Part shown: positions 45,312-54,345 of the stretch, piece by piece | Layout: every line of letters starts with the position of its first letter | Numbering within the stretch: the first letter of the stretch is position 1 | Origin: Alcaligenes sp. SDU_A2 | GTDB taxonomy: Bacteria; Pseudomonadota; Gammaproteobacteria; Burkholderiales; Burkholderiaceae_B | Length of the DNA: 64,000 bases | Assembly: GCF_038237375.1 (NCBI RefSeq) | Contig: NZ_CP151273.1 | Coordinates: 744,001 to 808,000, forward strand | Direction: 5' to 3' | The notes under the pieces: generated by a model | Database searches by the model: none | The model's input: the letters and a program-made list of their open reading frames with translations, nothing else | What the model was told of the DNA's origin: nothing | Made by a program: the position numbers and the translations under genes

Positions 45312-46622
45312 ATGATGGAATTGGATATTCAAGCATTGGACATGCAGGGGCGTGGCTTTGTGAAGCTGGGAGCGTGTACGCATATCGTGGCCGGTGCCTT
45401 GCCGGGTGAGCGGGTGCGGGTGGACAAGCCCTATGGGGCGCGCAGCCATCAAGTCTGGGAGTTGCAGGCAATTTTGCGGGCCAGCAGCCAGCGGGTTCAA
45501 CCACCCTGTCCCCATTTTGGGACTTGCGGAGGTTGCGTCATGCAGCATCTGGAGCCGGCCGCCCAAGTGGCGGTCAAACAGCGCTTTTTGGAAGACAGCT
45601 TGCAGCGGATTGCCGGGCTTGTGCCCGAACGCGTGCTGGCAACCATGCACGGGCCGTATTGGGGCTATCGACATCGTGGCCGATTGTCGGTCTATCAAGT
45701 GCCAGGCTACGGTGTACGCATCGGTTTTCGGGAGCATAACGGCACGCATGTGGCCGATTTACGCCAATGCCGCGTTGTGGCACCCGTGTTGTCGGCTTTG
45801 TTGGAGCCTTTACGCCTTTTGATCGAGCGCCTGTCCATTGCGCATCGCATCCCCAAGATCGAATTTGCCCTGGGCGATACCACTTGCGTGCTGGTGCTGC
45901 GCCACCTGCTGCCCTTGAACGAGAGCGACAAAGAGCAATTGCGCGCGTTTGGGCAGACGTATCGCGTGCAGTGGTGGACGCAGCCGGGCGGGCCCGATTC
46001 GGCCAGTCCACTGGAGCCGGTGCGCGAAGCACAGAATTTGGCGTATGCCTTGCCCGAATTCGACCTGCGTTTTGAGTATCGTCCTACCGACTTTACTCAG
46101 GTCAATCCAGGCAGCAACCGCAAACTGGTTGTGCAGGCGCTTGGTCTGCTGGCACCGGGGCCTGATGAACATGTGTTGGATTTGTTCTGCGGCCTGGGTA
46201 ACTTCACCTTGCCTTTGGCGCGGCAGGCGGCGTCGGTCGTGGGCGTGGAAGGTAGCCCGGCCTTGCTTGAACGGGCCGGTGCCGCCGCCCGGGCTCACCA
46301 TTTGCAGGATCGTGTCCGGTTTGCTGCACGCAATCTGTTTCAGGTGGATGAGGACTGGTGGCGAAGCCTTGGGCCGATCGATAAGGTGCTGATGGACCCG
46401 CCCCGCGAAGGCGCGCGCGCAGTCTCGGAAATTCTGGCCAGCCTGCCGGAGAAGGAACGGCCGCGGCGCATTGTGTATGTTTCCTGCGAACCCCGAACCC
46501 TGGCTCGTGATGCAGCTATTTTGGCGCATCGGGGTGCGTACCGTTTGCGTGCTGCCGGGGTGCTGAATTTATTTCCACATACCGCCCATGTGGAATCGAT
46601 GGCGGTATTCGAGCCGGTATGA
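45312..46622 (+). CDS. rlmD: 23S rRNA (uracil-1939-C5)-methyltransferase RlmD
   Basis: A protein of 436 residues starting at ATG 45312 or 45315. The N-terminal TRAM-like domain (DIQALDMQGRGFVKL) is followed by a 4Fe-4S site (CPHFGTCGGC) and a SAM domain with VLDLFCGLGNFTLPLARQA. The catalytic Cys and following motif are in YVSCEPRTLARDA, with DPPREGA before it. It methylates U1939 in 23S rRNA. Protein-like G+C-rich sequence ends here, and the next 250 bases are very A+T-rich. Confidence 0.95.
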   Translation: MMELDIQALDMQGRGFVKLGACTHIVAGALPGERVRVDKPYGARSHQVWELQAILRASSQRVQPPCPHFGTCGGCVMQHLEPAAQVAVKQRFLEDSLQRIAGLVPERVLATMHGPYWGYRHRGRLSVYQVPGYGVRIGFREHNGTHVADLRQCRVVAPVLSALLEPLRLLIERLSIAHRIPKIEFALGDTTCVLVLRHLLPLNESDKEQLRAFGQTYRVQWWTQPGGPDSASPLEPVREAQNLAYALPEFDLRFEYRPTDFTQVNPGSNRKLVVQALGLLAPGPDEHVLDLFCGLGNFTLPLARQAASVVGVEGSPALLERAGAAARAHHLQDRVRFAARNLFQVDEDWWRSLGPIDKVLMDPPREGARAVSEILASLPEKERPRRIVYVSCEPRTLARDAAILAHRGAYRLRAAGVLNLFPHTAHVESMAVFEPV

Positions 46623-46931
46623 GCGGCATATCGATCAGTGGTTGTGCCATGATTTGCCGTGTCTACAATCACTTGTCGCTTCTTTTTGGTCGCCATTGAT
46701 ATTTATTTGGTCGCCTTATTTTATTTTATTAAAATATTTATCTTTATTTTTTGATTTTCTTTCTATTTTAAAATATTAAATATTTTTTATTTGTTGATAG
46801 CGCCTCCTTTTCTTGCTATTGTTTTTCAAGTTTTTTGCCAGCGAATCTTGTTTCTGGTTTTGCTCTGTTCTATGTGTTCTGCATAGGGGCCGAGCTGGCC
46901 TGGCCATCAGGTGTTGTAGTCGGAGGCGTGT
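46623..46931. other. Very A+T-rich leader region of the export cassette
   Basis: About 46680-46870 is dominated by T and A; between 46741 and 46800 only 7 of 60 bases are G or C, unlike the rest of the window. It holds a 10-base direct repeat TTTGGTCGCC (46685-46694 and 46706-46715) and no gene. It probably contains the promoter of the ABC genes and could bind an H-NS-type silencer. It marks the left edge of probably acquired DNA. Confidence 0.6.
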
Positions 46932-47639
46932 GTGCATTCGGTCATTCTTCAGAAGGTCAGTAAAACTTATCATCTGGATTCCGTGGCTGTACCAGCTTTA
47001 ACGGATATCAATCTGGAAATTGCTCCCAATTGTTTTACTGTCATTTCGGGGGCGTCAGGCAGCGGAAAAACTACCTTGCTCAATTTGATCGGTTGCGTCG
47101 ATCGCCCCGATACCGGAGAGATTACTTCGGCAGGGCAGGCAGTCAGCACCATGAGCGATAACGAATTGTCTGATTTTCGCGCTCGCCATCTGGGCTTTAT
47201 TTTTCAAAGCTTCAATCTTTTGCCTGTCCTGACGGCCTACGAGAACATCGAATACCCTTTGCTGCTGGTCAAGACACCCGCACGCGAAAGAAAAGAACGG
47301 GTCATGGCCGTACTGGATGCGGTCGGACTGGCCGATAAGGCCAGAAACCGTCCTGGCCAACTGTCCGGGGGGCAACGTCAACGGGTAGCCATCGCCCGTG
47401 CCCTGGTCGGCTCTCCCAAGCTGGTTCTGGCCGACGAGCCCACGGCCAATCTGGATAGTGAAACCGGCGCGGCCATTATTGCCCTGATGCGCAAAATGCA
47501 GCGGGACAATGCCGTGTCGTTCGTGTTTTCCTCGCATGATCCCAAAGTGCTGGCGGAGGCAGACGACGCCGTCTTTATCAAGGATGGTCGCATCATGGCC
47601 GTCGAACGACGTCAGTCTCCCGTGCAGAGGGCACTATGA
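46932..47639 (+). CDS. ABC transporter ATP-binding protein (LolD/MacB type)
   Basis: A protein of 235 residues starting at GTG 46932 after GGAGG. Walker A is ISGASGSGKTTLLN, the signature is QLSGGQRQRVAIARAL, and Walker B is LVLADEPTANLDSE, all in the MacB/LolD/FtsE pattern. IEYPLLL after the Q-loop region is common in this group. It powers the permease encoded next, whose start overlaps its stop (ATGA). The pair would move a lipid, lipoprotein or other envelope substrate from the inner membrane's outer face. Confidence 0.93.
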   Translation: MHSVILQKVSKTYHLDSVAVPALTDINLEIAPNCFTVISGASGSGKTTLLNLIGCVDRPDTGEITSAGQAVSTMSDNELSDFRARHLGFIFQSFNLLPVLTAYENIEYPLLLVKTPARERKERVMAVLDAVGLADKARNRPGQLSGGQRQRVAIARALVGSPKLVLADEPTANLDSETGAAIIALMRKMQRDNAVSFVFSSHDPKVLAEADDAVFIKDGRIMAVERRQSPVQRAL

Positions 47640-49045
47640 AACTTTTTTCTCTTGCTTTTCGCAGCTTGCTGCGCAATCGGCGTCGTTCCTTGATGACTTT
47701 GTCGGCCATGGTCGTCGGCCTGGCGGCCATGCTGATTTTTGGTGGCTATGCGCGCAATGCGGTGTTGGCGACGCAAACCGGCTATGTGCAATTCCAGGGG
47801 CATCTGCAAATTCAGCGCAAAGGTTACTTCCTTTACGGCACCGGCAATCCCTCTGCTTATGGTATTTCTCGCTATCAGGACATCATCAAAGCCATTCAGT
47901 CCGACCCGCTCTTGCAACCCATGATAAAGGTCATTACGCCGACGCTGCAGTTGCAAGGCATTGCCGGAAATTTTGCCAGTGGTGTCTCCAAAGGCGTAGT
48001 GGCTACCGGGGTGGACGCCAAAGACCAGAACCTGATGCGCAAATGGGACGATTATGACGGGCAAATTTTTGCTCCCACTATTGCCCTGGAAGGGAAGCCG
48101 GCCGATTCCGCCGTCGTCGGTACGGGCGTGGCGCACTTGCTGCAGCTTTGCACCGCCTTGCAACTGAGCGACTGCCCTTCTGCTCAGGACGTAGGCGGAG
48201 AAACGCAGCGCAAGCCCCAGGGGCCCGATGCGCCTACCGATATCGCGGCACTGTCTGCGTTAGCCCAAGAAGGGAATCAGTCAGCGCCAGCCGGTGGCAC
48301 ACGCATCGAGCTGTTGGCCGCCAGTACCAGCGGGGCACCCAATGTCGGCAGCCTGAACGTCGTGCAGGCTGAAAACTGGGGGGTCAAGGAAATCAACGAC
48401 TCCTTGATCGTGCTGAATATGGAGCAGGCCCAGCGGCTGGTCTTTGGCAGTGCCGAACCCCAGGTCACCGCGATCCAGATTCAGTTGGCGCATACGGCTC
48501 AGATACCCGTGGCGACGGAAAAATTAAAGCAGGTGTTGACCAGTCAGTTTGGTGATATGTCTCTGGAGGTGCTGGACTACGAAACACTGACGCCTATTTA
48601 CCGGCAGGTCATCCAGTTCTTTGACTCGATCTTCGGTTTCATTTCTATTTTGATCTATGTGATCGTGTTGTTTACCGTCGGCAATACCATGAGCATGGCG
48701 GTGGTGGAACGCACCACGGAAATCGGCACATTGCGCGCTATCGGGCAGCGACGCAGCGGCATACGACGTCTGTTTATCTGCGAAGGGTTTTTGCTTGGGG
48801 TGATCGGAGCCGTATTGGGTATCTTGGTGGCCTTGCCGATTTCGTATCTGATCAATAACAGTGGCCTGACCTGGGCTCCGCCTGGGTACTCCTATCAATA
48901 CCCCATCATGGTGCGCGTATGGGGCGATATCGGTCTGATCACCAGCACGGCTTTCAGCCTGGTATTGATCGCCGTTCTGTCGGCCTGGTGGCCGGCCAAT
49001 CGCGCTGCCAAACTCAATATTGTCGATGCGCTGCGTCATGCCTAG
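47636..49045 (+). CDS. FtsX/MacB-family ABC permease (LolC/E-like)
   Basis: An inner-membrane permease of 469 residues with one N-terminal helix (about 20-40), a large periplasmic domain of around 270 residues and three C-terminal helices, the MacB/LolCE topology. The first cytoplasmic loop after helix 2 contains VERTTEIGTLRAIGQRRSGIRRLF, a hallmark of this family. The periplasmic domain has an uncommon Gly/Pro/Ser-rich insertion (about residues 185-220). It overlaps the ATPase gene by 4 bases. It is a stand-alone single permease, likely a homodimer, unlike the LolC/LolE pair. Confidence 0.92.
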   Translation: MKLFSLAFRSLLRNRRRSLMTLSAMVVGLAAMLIFGGYARNAVLATQTGYVQFQGHLQIQRKGYFLYGTGNPSAYGISRYQDIIKAIQSDPLLQPMIKVITPTLQLQGIAGNFASGVSKGVVATGVDAKDQNLMRKWDDYDGQIFAPTIALEGKPADSAVVGTGVAHLLQLCTALQLSDCPSAQDVGGETQRKPQGPDAPTDIAALSALAQEGNQSAPAGGTRIELLAASTSGAPNVGSLNVVQAENWGVKEINDSLIVLNMEQAQRLVFGSAEPQVTAIQIQLAHTAQIPVATEKLKQVLTSQFGDMSLEVLDYETLTPIYRQVIQFFDSIFGFISILIYVIVLFTVGNTMSMAVVERTTEIGTLRAIGQRRSGIRRLFICEGFLLGVIGAVLGILVALPISYLINNSGLTWAPPGYSYQYPIMVRVWGDIGLITSTAFSLVLIAVLSAWWPANRAAKLNIVDALRHA

Positions 49046-49145
49046 TGTGCGTGCAGCGCTGGGGCCAAGGCCGGTCCCGGCGCTGTACTGTTTGCGCTTG
49101 CCTGCACCTTGTATGTTTCACACTATTTGATAGGAGTGGTGTCCC

Positions 49146-49928
49146 ATGATGATGCGTTCCCCCCTGGTGGCAACCGTCCTGGCGCTTGTGCTGGCCTATC
49201 CTTTTGCAGGGCAGGCTCAGCCTAGCGCCCAGGAAATTCTGGCCGCCAGCGATGCGGTACGCAATCCGGATCACCCGTTCGGCGTGGTTACCACCCTGAC
49301 TGAATACCGCGATGGCAAGCAGACGGATGTGTCGGTATTGGCGGTGTATTCAAAAGAGGACACCAGCAGCGGGCAGTTTCGCAGTCTGATCCGTTTCGAG
49401 TCCCCGGCCAGGGACGCCAACAAGCTTATGCTTAAAACGGGTAATGATTTGTGGTTCTATGATCCTGCCAACAAAGCCAGCATTCGCATATCGCCGCAAC
49501 AGCGTTTATTGGGTCAGGCCGCCAATGGCGACGTCGTTACCTTTAATCTGGCTAAGGATTACCAAGCCAGTTTGGCAGGCGAAGAAGAAATACTCGACGG
49601 CGATCGCATAGCTCGGCAAAGCTACAAACTCAAGCTGGATGCCGTCAGCCCCGATGTGACGTATCACCATATCGAGATGTGGATCGATCGCGCCAATAAC
49701 CGACCGTTAAGGGCCCGTTTTTACAGCGAAAGCAAACGTCTGCTGAAGACGGCCTATTATCGTCGCTATCAAGAGCAGCTGGGTGCCGAGCGCCCTACGG
49801 AAACAGTCATCATCGACGGTTTGGAACCGAACTGGGTAACGATTCTGGGCTTTAGCGACTGGGCAAAGCGTGACGTGCCCGAAGCATGGTTGCAGCGGGA
49901 TTACTTGCCGCGCTTCCGACCCGAATAG
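49146..49928 (+). CDS. LolA-like outer-membrane lipoprotein-sorting protein
   Basis: A periplasmic protein of 260 residues with a signal peptide ending near GQAQ. The mature part has the LolA/LolB-like fold pattern: SVLAVYSKEDTSSGQFRSLI and FESPARDANKLMLKTGNDLWFYDPANKASIR are typical of the 'outer membrane lipoprotein-sorting protein' family found beside ABC or RND exporters. It would carry a hydrophobic molecule across the periplasm. AGGAG lies upstream of ATG 49146. It follows the permease by 100 bases and precedes the barrel gene by 2. Confidence 0.9.
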   Translation: MMMRSPLVATVLALVLAYPFAGQAQPSAQEILAASDAVRNPDHPFGVVTTLTEYRDGKQTDVSVLAVYSKEDTSSGQFRSLIRFESPARDANKLMLKTGNDLWFYDPANKASIRISPQQRLLGQAANGDVVTFNLAKDYQASLAGEEEILDGDRIARQSYKLKLDAVSPDVTYHHIEMWIDRANNRPLRARFYSESKRLLKTAYYRRYQEQLGAERPTETVIIDGLEPNWVTILGFSDWAKRDVPEAWLQRDYLPRFRPE

Positions 49929-49930
49929 CC

Positions 49931-51190
49931 ATGCGGCGTGTTGCATGCTTGATCTTGGCCTGGACTGCGGGTCTGGCCAGTGCTCAGGACGCTGACGAGG
50001 CCGCTCTTTTGCTACAGGGCAGCGAACCGCCGCGTCAAACAGAAGCAAGGTCCTGGAAGCTGTTTGCGGAAGGATCTGCCGGCCGTGAACAGATTCGCGC
50101 AACGTATCCGAACGCGGGCATGCGGCCCATGCAGCGCTTGTCGCTGGATCTGCAACTGGATGCTGCGATTGCGCCGAATTGGCGGGCGGTATTGGCCGAC
50201 CGCATAGACATCGGTTGGGAGCGGCAGTGGGGGCGACGTTCCGAGATCAACACGCTTAAAGAAGCCTATCTGAGCTGGCAGCCGCGTAACAATGTCATCG
50301 TCGATATAGGGCGGATCAATCAGCGTTCGGGTGTCGGCGTCGGCTATAACCCGACCGATTATTTTAGGGCCGGAGCCGTGCGTTCGCTGGTGTCGGTTCA
50401 GCCTGAAAGCATACGCAACAACAGGCAGGGCAGCGTGATGCTCAGGGGGCAAATGCTATGGGACGATGCCTCCTTATCGCTGCTGTACTCGCCCCGCCTG
50501 AGCCGGCATCCGCATTCGGGTTCGTTCAATCTTGATTGGGGTTCGACCAATTACGAAGACAGGGTTTTGTTGGCATTTAGCAAACGCATCGGTCGTGATT
50601 TCAACCCGCAATGGCTGGTGTATCACGAGAGGGGGCAGTCGCCGCAATTTGGCATGAATGTGACCCGATTGCTGAATGACGCCACGGTAGGGTATGTGGA
50701 GTGGTCGGGCGGCAGACGTCCTACCGCTTTGCAGCAGGCTTTGGGACATCAAGAAGACCGTGCTTTCCGCAATAGCGCCGTTGCCGGCATAACGTACTCC
50801 ACGGAGCAGAAACTGTCCGTGACGGTGGAGTACCAGTACAACGAAGCTGCGCCGCGCGGTTCGTCCTGGAATGCCTTGCCGGCAGCGTCTATGCCTGCGT
50901 ATTTGCGATATCGACAATACACCACCAGAGCGCAAGAGATGCCTACGCGCAGTGCTTGGTTTCTGTATGCGACCTGGCAGGATGTGCTGATTAACCGTTT
51001 GGATCTCTCGGCTATGGTCAGGCGCAGTAATGCGGATCGCAGTGTGTTGTCCTGGCTGGAGCTGCGTTACAGACGGGTGCAGGACGAATTTGCGGTGCAG
51101 TGGCAGGCCATGAGTGGGGGAACGCATAGCGAGTATGGCTTGGCACCACAAAAAAGAGCATGGCAATTATTGTACCGATATTACTTCTGA
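49931..51190 (+). CDS. Uncharacterised outer-membrane beta-barrel protein
   Basis: A protein of 419 residues starting at ATG 49931, 2 bases after the LolA-like stop. A signal peptide ends near AGLASAQ. Alternating hydrophobic strands and Arg/Tyr-rich loops through the length, and a C-terminal LLYRYYF with the final Phe recognised by the Bam complex, show an outer-membrane barrel. DRIDIGWERQWGRRSEINTLKEAY hints at a porin-like (DUF1302-type) fold. I do not recognise a named family. With the ABC pair and LolA-like protein it would complete a path from inner to outer membrane. Confidence 0.75.
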   Translation: MRRVACLILAWTAGLASAQDADEAALLLQGSEPPRQTEARSWKLFAEGSAGREQIRATYPNAGMRPMQRLSLDLQLDAAIAPNWRAVLADRIDIGWERQWGRRSEINTLKEAYLSWQPRNNVIVDIGRINQRSGVGVGYNPTDYFRAGAVRSLVSVQPESIRNNRQGSVMLRGQMLWDDASLSLLYSPRLSRHPHSGSFNLDWGSTNYEDRVLLAFSKRIGRDFNPQWLVYHERGQSPQFGMNVTRLLNDATVGYVEWSGGRRPTALQQALGHQEDRAFRNSAVAGITYSTEQKLSVTVEYQYNEAAPRGSSWNALPAASMPAYLRYRQYTTRAQEMPTRSAWFLYATWQDVLINRLDLSAMVRRSNADRSVLSWLELRYRRVQDEFAVQWQAMSGGTHSEYGLAPQKRAWQLLYRYYF

Positions 51191-51450
51191 TTTTTTTGCT
51201 TTATTGTTAGTTTGCTTATTTGTATTGTTTAAATTCTTTGTTTCATTATTTTCTTTTTATAGGTATTTTTTTGTTTATATATTTAAATATCTATAATAAA
51301 AGTTAATTAAATATATTTCCCTGAATTCCTATTTTATGGGTTTCTGGTGTTATATTCTTGCGGGTCGTGTAAGTTTTTGTCTTTTCTTGTTTTTGTTTTT
51401 CCTGTTTCTATTTTATTCGACTCTTTATTCTACGGTGCCATATTAAATAA
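51191..51450. other. Very A+T-rich right flank of the export cassette
   Basis: A non-coding stretch of about 260 bases with extreme A+T content; between 51241 and 51300 only 6 of 60 bases are G or C. T-runs dominate the plus strand. It ends abruptly at about 51450 where G+C-rich hydrolase-like coding sequence resumes. No transposon end or repeat shared with the left edge was found. Confidence 0.6.
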
Positions 51451-51585
51451 GTGGCTCGCCTGGAAAGAGCGATTGCCGATGCGCGTTTGCTGGTGCTGGA
51501 TAAGGGGGGGCATTTGCCTTTTCTGAACCAGAGCGAACAGTTCAACCGGGCTTTAGGCGACTTTCTGGACTCGTGCCGGGCCTGA
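51451..51585 (+). pseudogene. 3' remnant of an alpha/beta-hydrolase gene (BioH-like)
   Basis: Forty-four codons ending at TGA 51583-51585 read like the last part of a BioH/esterase-type alpha/beta hydrolase: RLLVLDKGGHLPFLNQSEQF contains the catalytic His in its usual GGHLPF context, followed by a typical final helix (FNRALGDFL). Everything upstream of it, including the nucleophile and Asp, is missing and replaced by A+T-rich DNA. It is therefore a broken gene, probably truncated when the neighbouring cassette arrived. The opening GTG is not a credible start. It is convergent with metG. Confidence 0.8.
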
Positions 51586-51607
51586 CAGGGGGCGGTTTCG
51601 TCGCGGC

Positions 51608-51650
51608 ATAAAAAAACAGCCGACAGACGTTGCGGTCTGTCGGCTGTTGT
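51608..51650 (-). terminator. Rho-independent terminator of metG
   Basis: Read leftwards, a 14-bp stem AACAGCCGACAGAC/GTCTGTCGGCTGTT (51615-51648 region) is followed by a run of seven T residues. It lies about 40 bases after the metG stop. Confidence 0.9.
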
Positions 51651-51686
51651 AGGAGCAGGACCGGCACCTGGCCGGTCTGAACCGTA

Positions 51687-53756
51687 TCAGTGGATGCGCA
51701 TGCCGGGCTGCGCGCCGGGGAAGGGTTCCAGCACGTAGATGCCGTCGTCCACGGACTCGTCGGCGTGGCTGGCGGCCAGCACCATGCCTTCTGATACGCC
51801 AAAGCGCATCTTGCGTGGGGCCAGATTGGCGACCAGCACGGTCAGCTTGCCAACCAGATCATCGGGCTGATAGGCCGACTTGATGCCCGAAAACACCTGG
51901 CGCAGGCGGCCTTCGCCTACATCCAGGCTTAGGCGCAGCAGCTTGTCCGAACCATCCACCGGTTCGCAGGACACGATCTTGGCGATGCGCAGGTCCACCT
52001 TGGCGAAGTCCTTGATGTCGATGGTGTCGGCGATGGCTTCGCCACCGGGCAGCACGACGGGTGCGGGCGGCGGGGCCAGCAGCTCGTCCACCAGATTGCT
52101 GTCCACACGCTGCATCAGGTGCTTGAAGGGGGCGATGCGGGCGGGCAGTTGGGCCACGTCGTTCCAGGTAAAGCTGCGGTCCATGCCGAACAGTTCGCGG
52201 GCGACACGGTCGGTCAGCGCGGGCAAAATGGCGGCCAGCATGACGGACAAGCCCTTGAAGCCGGCCAGGGTGCGCGAGCAGACGTCTTGTAGCGCGTCTT
52301 TCTGGGCTTGCTCGGCGGTGCCTATGCCTTTGGCCATGATCCAGGGCTGGGCCGTATCAAACGCCTGGTTGATCAGGTCGGCCTGCGCCATGATCTGACG
52401 CACGGCGCGGCTGTATTCGCGGTTTTCCAGATCGGCGCGCACCTTTTCGGCCACGGCCTGCAGCTCGGCCTGCATCTGCGCCGTGTCGCTGTGGTAGGCC
52501 AGTTGGCCGTCGAAATGCTTGCTGATGAAATTAGCGGCGCGGCTGGCGATGTTCACGTACTTGCCGATCAGATCGCTGTTGACGCGGGCAATGAAGTCCT
52601 CGGGGTTGAAGTCCATGTCCTCGACGTGCGAGTTCAGCTTGGCTGCCATGTAGTAGCGCATCCATTCGGCGTCCATGCCCAGTTCCAGATAGCGCAGCGG
52701 CGAGATGCCCGTGCCGCGGCTCTTGGACATTTTTTCGCCGCTGACGGTAATGAAACCGTGCACATTCAGCGCGTCAGGCACCTTGCGGCCGGAAAATTTC
52801 AGCATGGCCGGCCAGAACAGCGCGTGGAAGTACACGATGTCCTTGCCGATGAAGTGAACCTGCTCGGTGTTGCCGTTCGGGTCCAGCAGTGCGTCAAAAT
52901 CCAGGCCCTGCTCGGCGCAATAGGACTTGAGTGAAGCCAGGTAGCCCACCGGCGCATCCAGCCAGACATAGAAGTACTTGCCCGGTGCGTCGGGAATGGG
53001 GATGCCGTAGTAGGGCTCGTCGCGGGAAATGTCCCAGTCGTTCAGCGACGCTTGGGCTCCGTCGCCCGTGCCCAGCCATTCGCGGGTCTTGCCCAGCACT
53101 TCGGATTGTAGGTGCGGTTTGCCCTGGGCATTGGTGCCAGTGGTCCATTCCTGCAGAAAGGCCACGCAACGCGGGTCGGACAGGCGAAAGAAAAAGTGCT
53201 CGGAGCTCTTGAGCACCGGACGGGCGCGGGTCAGGGTGGAATACGGCTCGATCAGTTCGGTGGGCGCATAGACGGCGCTGCACACTTCGCAGCTGTCGCC
53301 GTACTGGTCCTTGGCGTGGCACTTGGGGCATTCGCCCTTGATGTAGCGGTCGGGCAGGAACATGCCTTTGACCGGATCGTAGAACTGTTCGATGGTGCGC
53401 GTGTCAATGAAACCGGCTGCCTTGAGCGAACGGTAAATATCCTGAGCCAGCGCAATGTTGGTGTCCGAGTCGGTCCGGTGCCAGTGATCGAACTTGATGT
53501 GAAAGCCGTTCAGGTACAGCGGGCGTTCGGCCGCGATGCGGTCCACCAACTGGGCGGGCGTGATGCCGGCGCTTTCGGCCTTGAGCATGATGGGCGCGCC
53601 GTGAGCATCATCCGCGCCTACAAAGTGCAGCGTATGTCCCGACATTCGCATGGACCGGACCCAGATATCGGCCTGGATGTACTCCATGATATGGCCGATG
53701 TGAAACGAGCCGTTGGCATACGGCAGGGCGGTCGTGACAAATATCGTTCGTGACAT
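51687..53756 (-). CDS. metG: Methionine-tRNA ligase
   Basis: A class I synthetase of 689 residues. The HIGH-type motif is in [14 protein letters not shown] and the KMSKS loop is in [13 protein letters not shown]. The zinc knuckle [17 protein letters not shown] has four cysteines. The C-terminal extension ([20 protein letters not shown]) is the EMAP-like tRNA-binding and dimerisation domain. It charges initiator and elongator tRNA-Met. It is divergent from apbC with a small membrane gene between them on its own strand. Confidence 0.98.
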   Translation of the reverse strand: MSRTIFVTTALPYANGSFHIGHIMEYIQADIWVRSMRMSGHTLHFVGADDAHGAPIMLKAESAGITPAQLVDRIAAERPLYLNGFHIKFDHWHRTDSDTNIALAQDIYRSLKAAGFIDTRTIEQFYDPVKGMFLPDRYIKGECPKCHAKDQYGDSCEVCSAVYAPTELIEPYSTLTRARPVLKSSEHFFFRLSDPRCVAFLQEWTTGTNAQGKPHLQSEVLGKTREWLGTGDGAQASLNDWDISRDEPYYGIPIPDAPGKYFYVWLDAPVGYLASLKSYCAEQGLDFDALLDPNGNTEQVHFIGKDIVYFHALFWPAMLKFSGRKVPDALNVHGFITVSGEKMSKSRGTGISPLRYLELGMDAEWMRYYMAAKLNSHVEDMDFNPEDFIARVNSDLIGKYVNIASRAANFISKHFDGQLAYHSDTAQMQAELQAVAEKVRADLENREYSRAVRQIMAQADLINQAFDTAQPWIMAKGIGTAEQAQKDALQDVCSRTLAGFKGLSVMLAAILPALTDRVARELFGMDRSFTWNDVAQLPARIAPFKHLMQRVDSNLVDELLAPPPAPVVLPGGEAIADTIDIKDFAKVDLRIAKIVSCEPVDGSDKLLRLSLDVGEGRLRQVFSGIKSAYQPDDLVGKLTVLVANLAPRKMRFGVSEGMVLAASHADESVDDGIYVLEPFPGAQPGMRIH

Positions 53757-53840
53757 GACGTAATGGAAAAAAAATGTAAAAGGGAAGGGTCGATTTTAAG
53801 TCGAATCGTGTTCTTCTGCTGCCCGTGCGGGATAAACTGC

Positions 53841-53875
53841 CAGCCCTCGGTCGCGCAAGCGCGACGGGAGGGCTG
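53841..53875 (-). terminator. Large hairpin between the small membrane gene and metG
   Basis: A two-part stem CAGCCCTC/GAGGGCTG and GTCGCGC/GCGCGAC with a 2-base tip covers 35 bases in the 220-base gap upstream of metG. Leftwards it is followed by GGCAGTTTATCC with few T residues, so it is a possible terminator for the small membrane gene or a leader structure of metG. Confidence 0.45.
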
Positions 53876-53976
53876 CAAACAGGTCAAAGCAGATGCGTAA
53901 TCTATCGCCCCGCGCCGCTGTCGGGCGGGAGTCGAGATACCGACCTAGAGCGGCAAGCCGCTAGAGCATACGGTAT

Positions 53977-54243
53977 TTAGGGGATCTCGCGCATTTCGAT
54001 GTCGGTAACATCCTGTGCACGGGGCGCGCGCGGTTCGCCCGGGCGCATCGTGGGGGCGGTCGGGCGGCGGCGCTGGTCCCAGTAGGCTTTGACGCCGAAG
54101 GGCCGACCACTGATCCGGGCCACGATATACAGGATGCCGATGGCAATCGCGGTGGAAACCATGAAAATAAACGCCATGATTGCACCGAAAATTGTCAGCA
54201 AGACAAAGAGGGCTGTGCGGATAATCTGGTTAAATGTATTCAT
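53977..54243 (-). CDS. Small membrane protein, hypothetical
   Basis: A protein of 88 residues. Residues 8-46 form two close hydrophobic segments (TALFVLLTIFGAIMAFIFMV and TAIAIGILYIVARI), suggesting a helical hairpin in the inner membrane. The remaining 40 residues are Pro/Arg-rich and cytoplasmic-looking (WDQRRRPTAP). I do not recognise a function. Similar short proteins sit beside apbC and metG in related bacteria as far as the layout suggests. It is divergent from apbC with about 100 bases between starts. Confidence 0.75.
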   Translation of the reverse strand: MNTFNQIIRTALFVLLTIFGAIMAFIFMVSTAIAIGILYIVARISGRPFGVKAYWDQRRRPTAPTMRPGEPRAPRAQDVTDIEMREIP

Positions 54244-54345
54244 AGGGTTAGTATGACACTATCCATGCAAAAAAATTCCCTTTGATCCGTTATTCTTGCG
54301 GGTGCGAGGGGTGGTGATGTTTCTTTATATCAAGGTTTTGGACAA

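Noticed and set aside
46623-51686. Insertion sequence or integrase carrying the export cassette
   Set aside because: No transposase or integrase frame, terminal inverted repeat, target duplication or tRNA junction could be seen at either A+T-rich edge.
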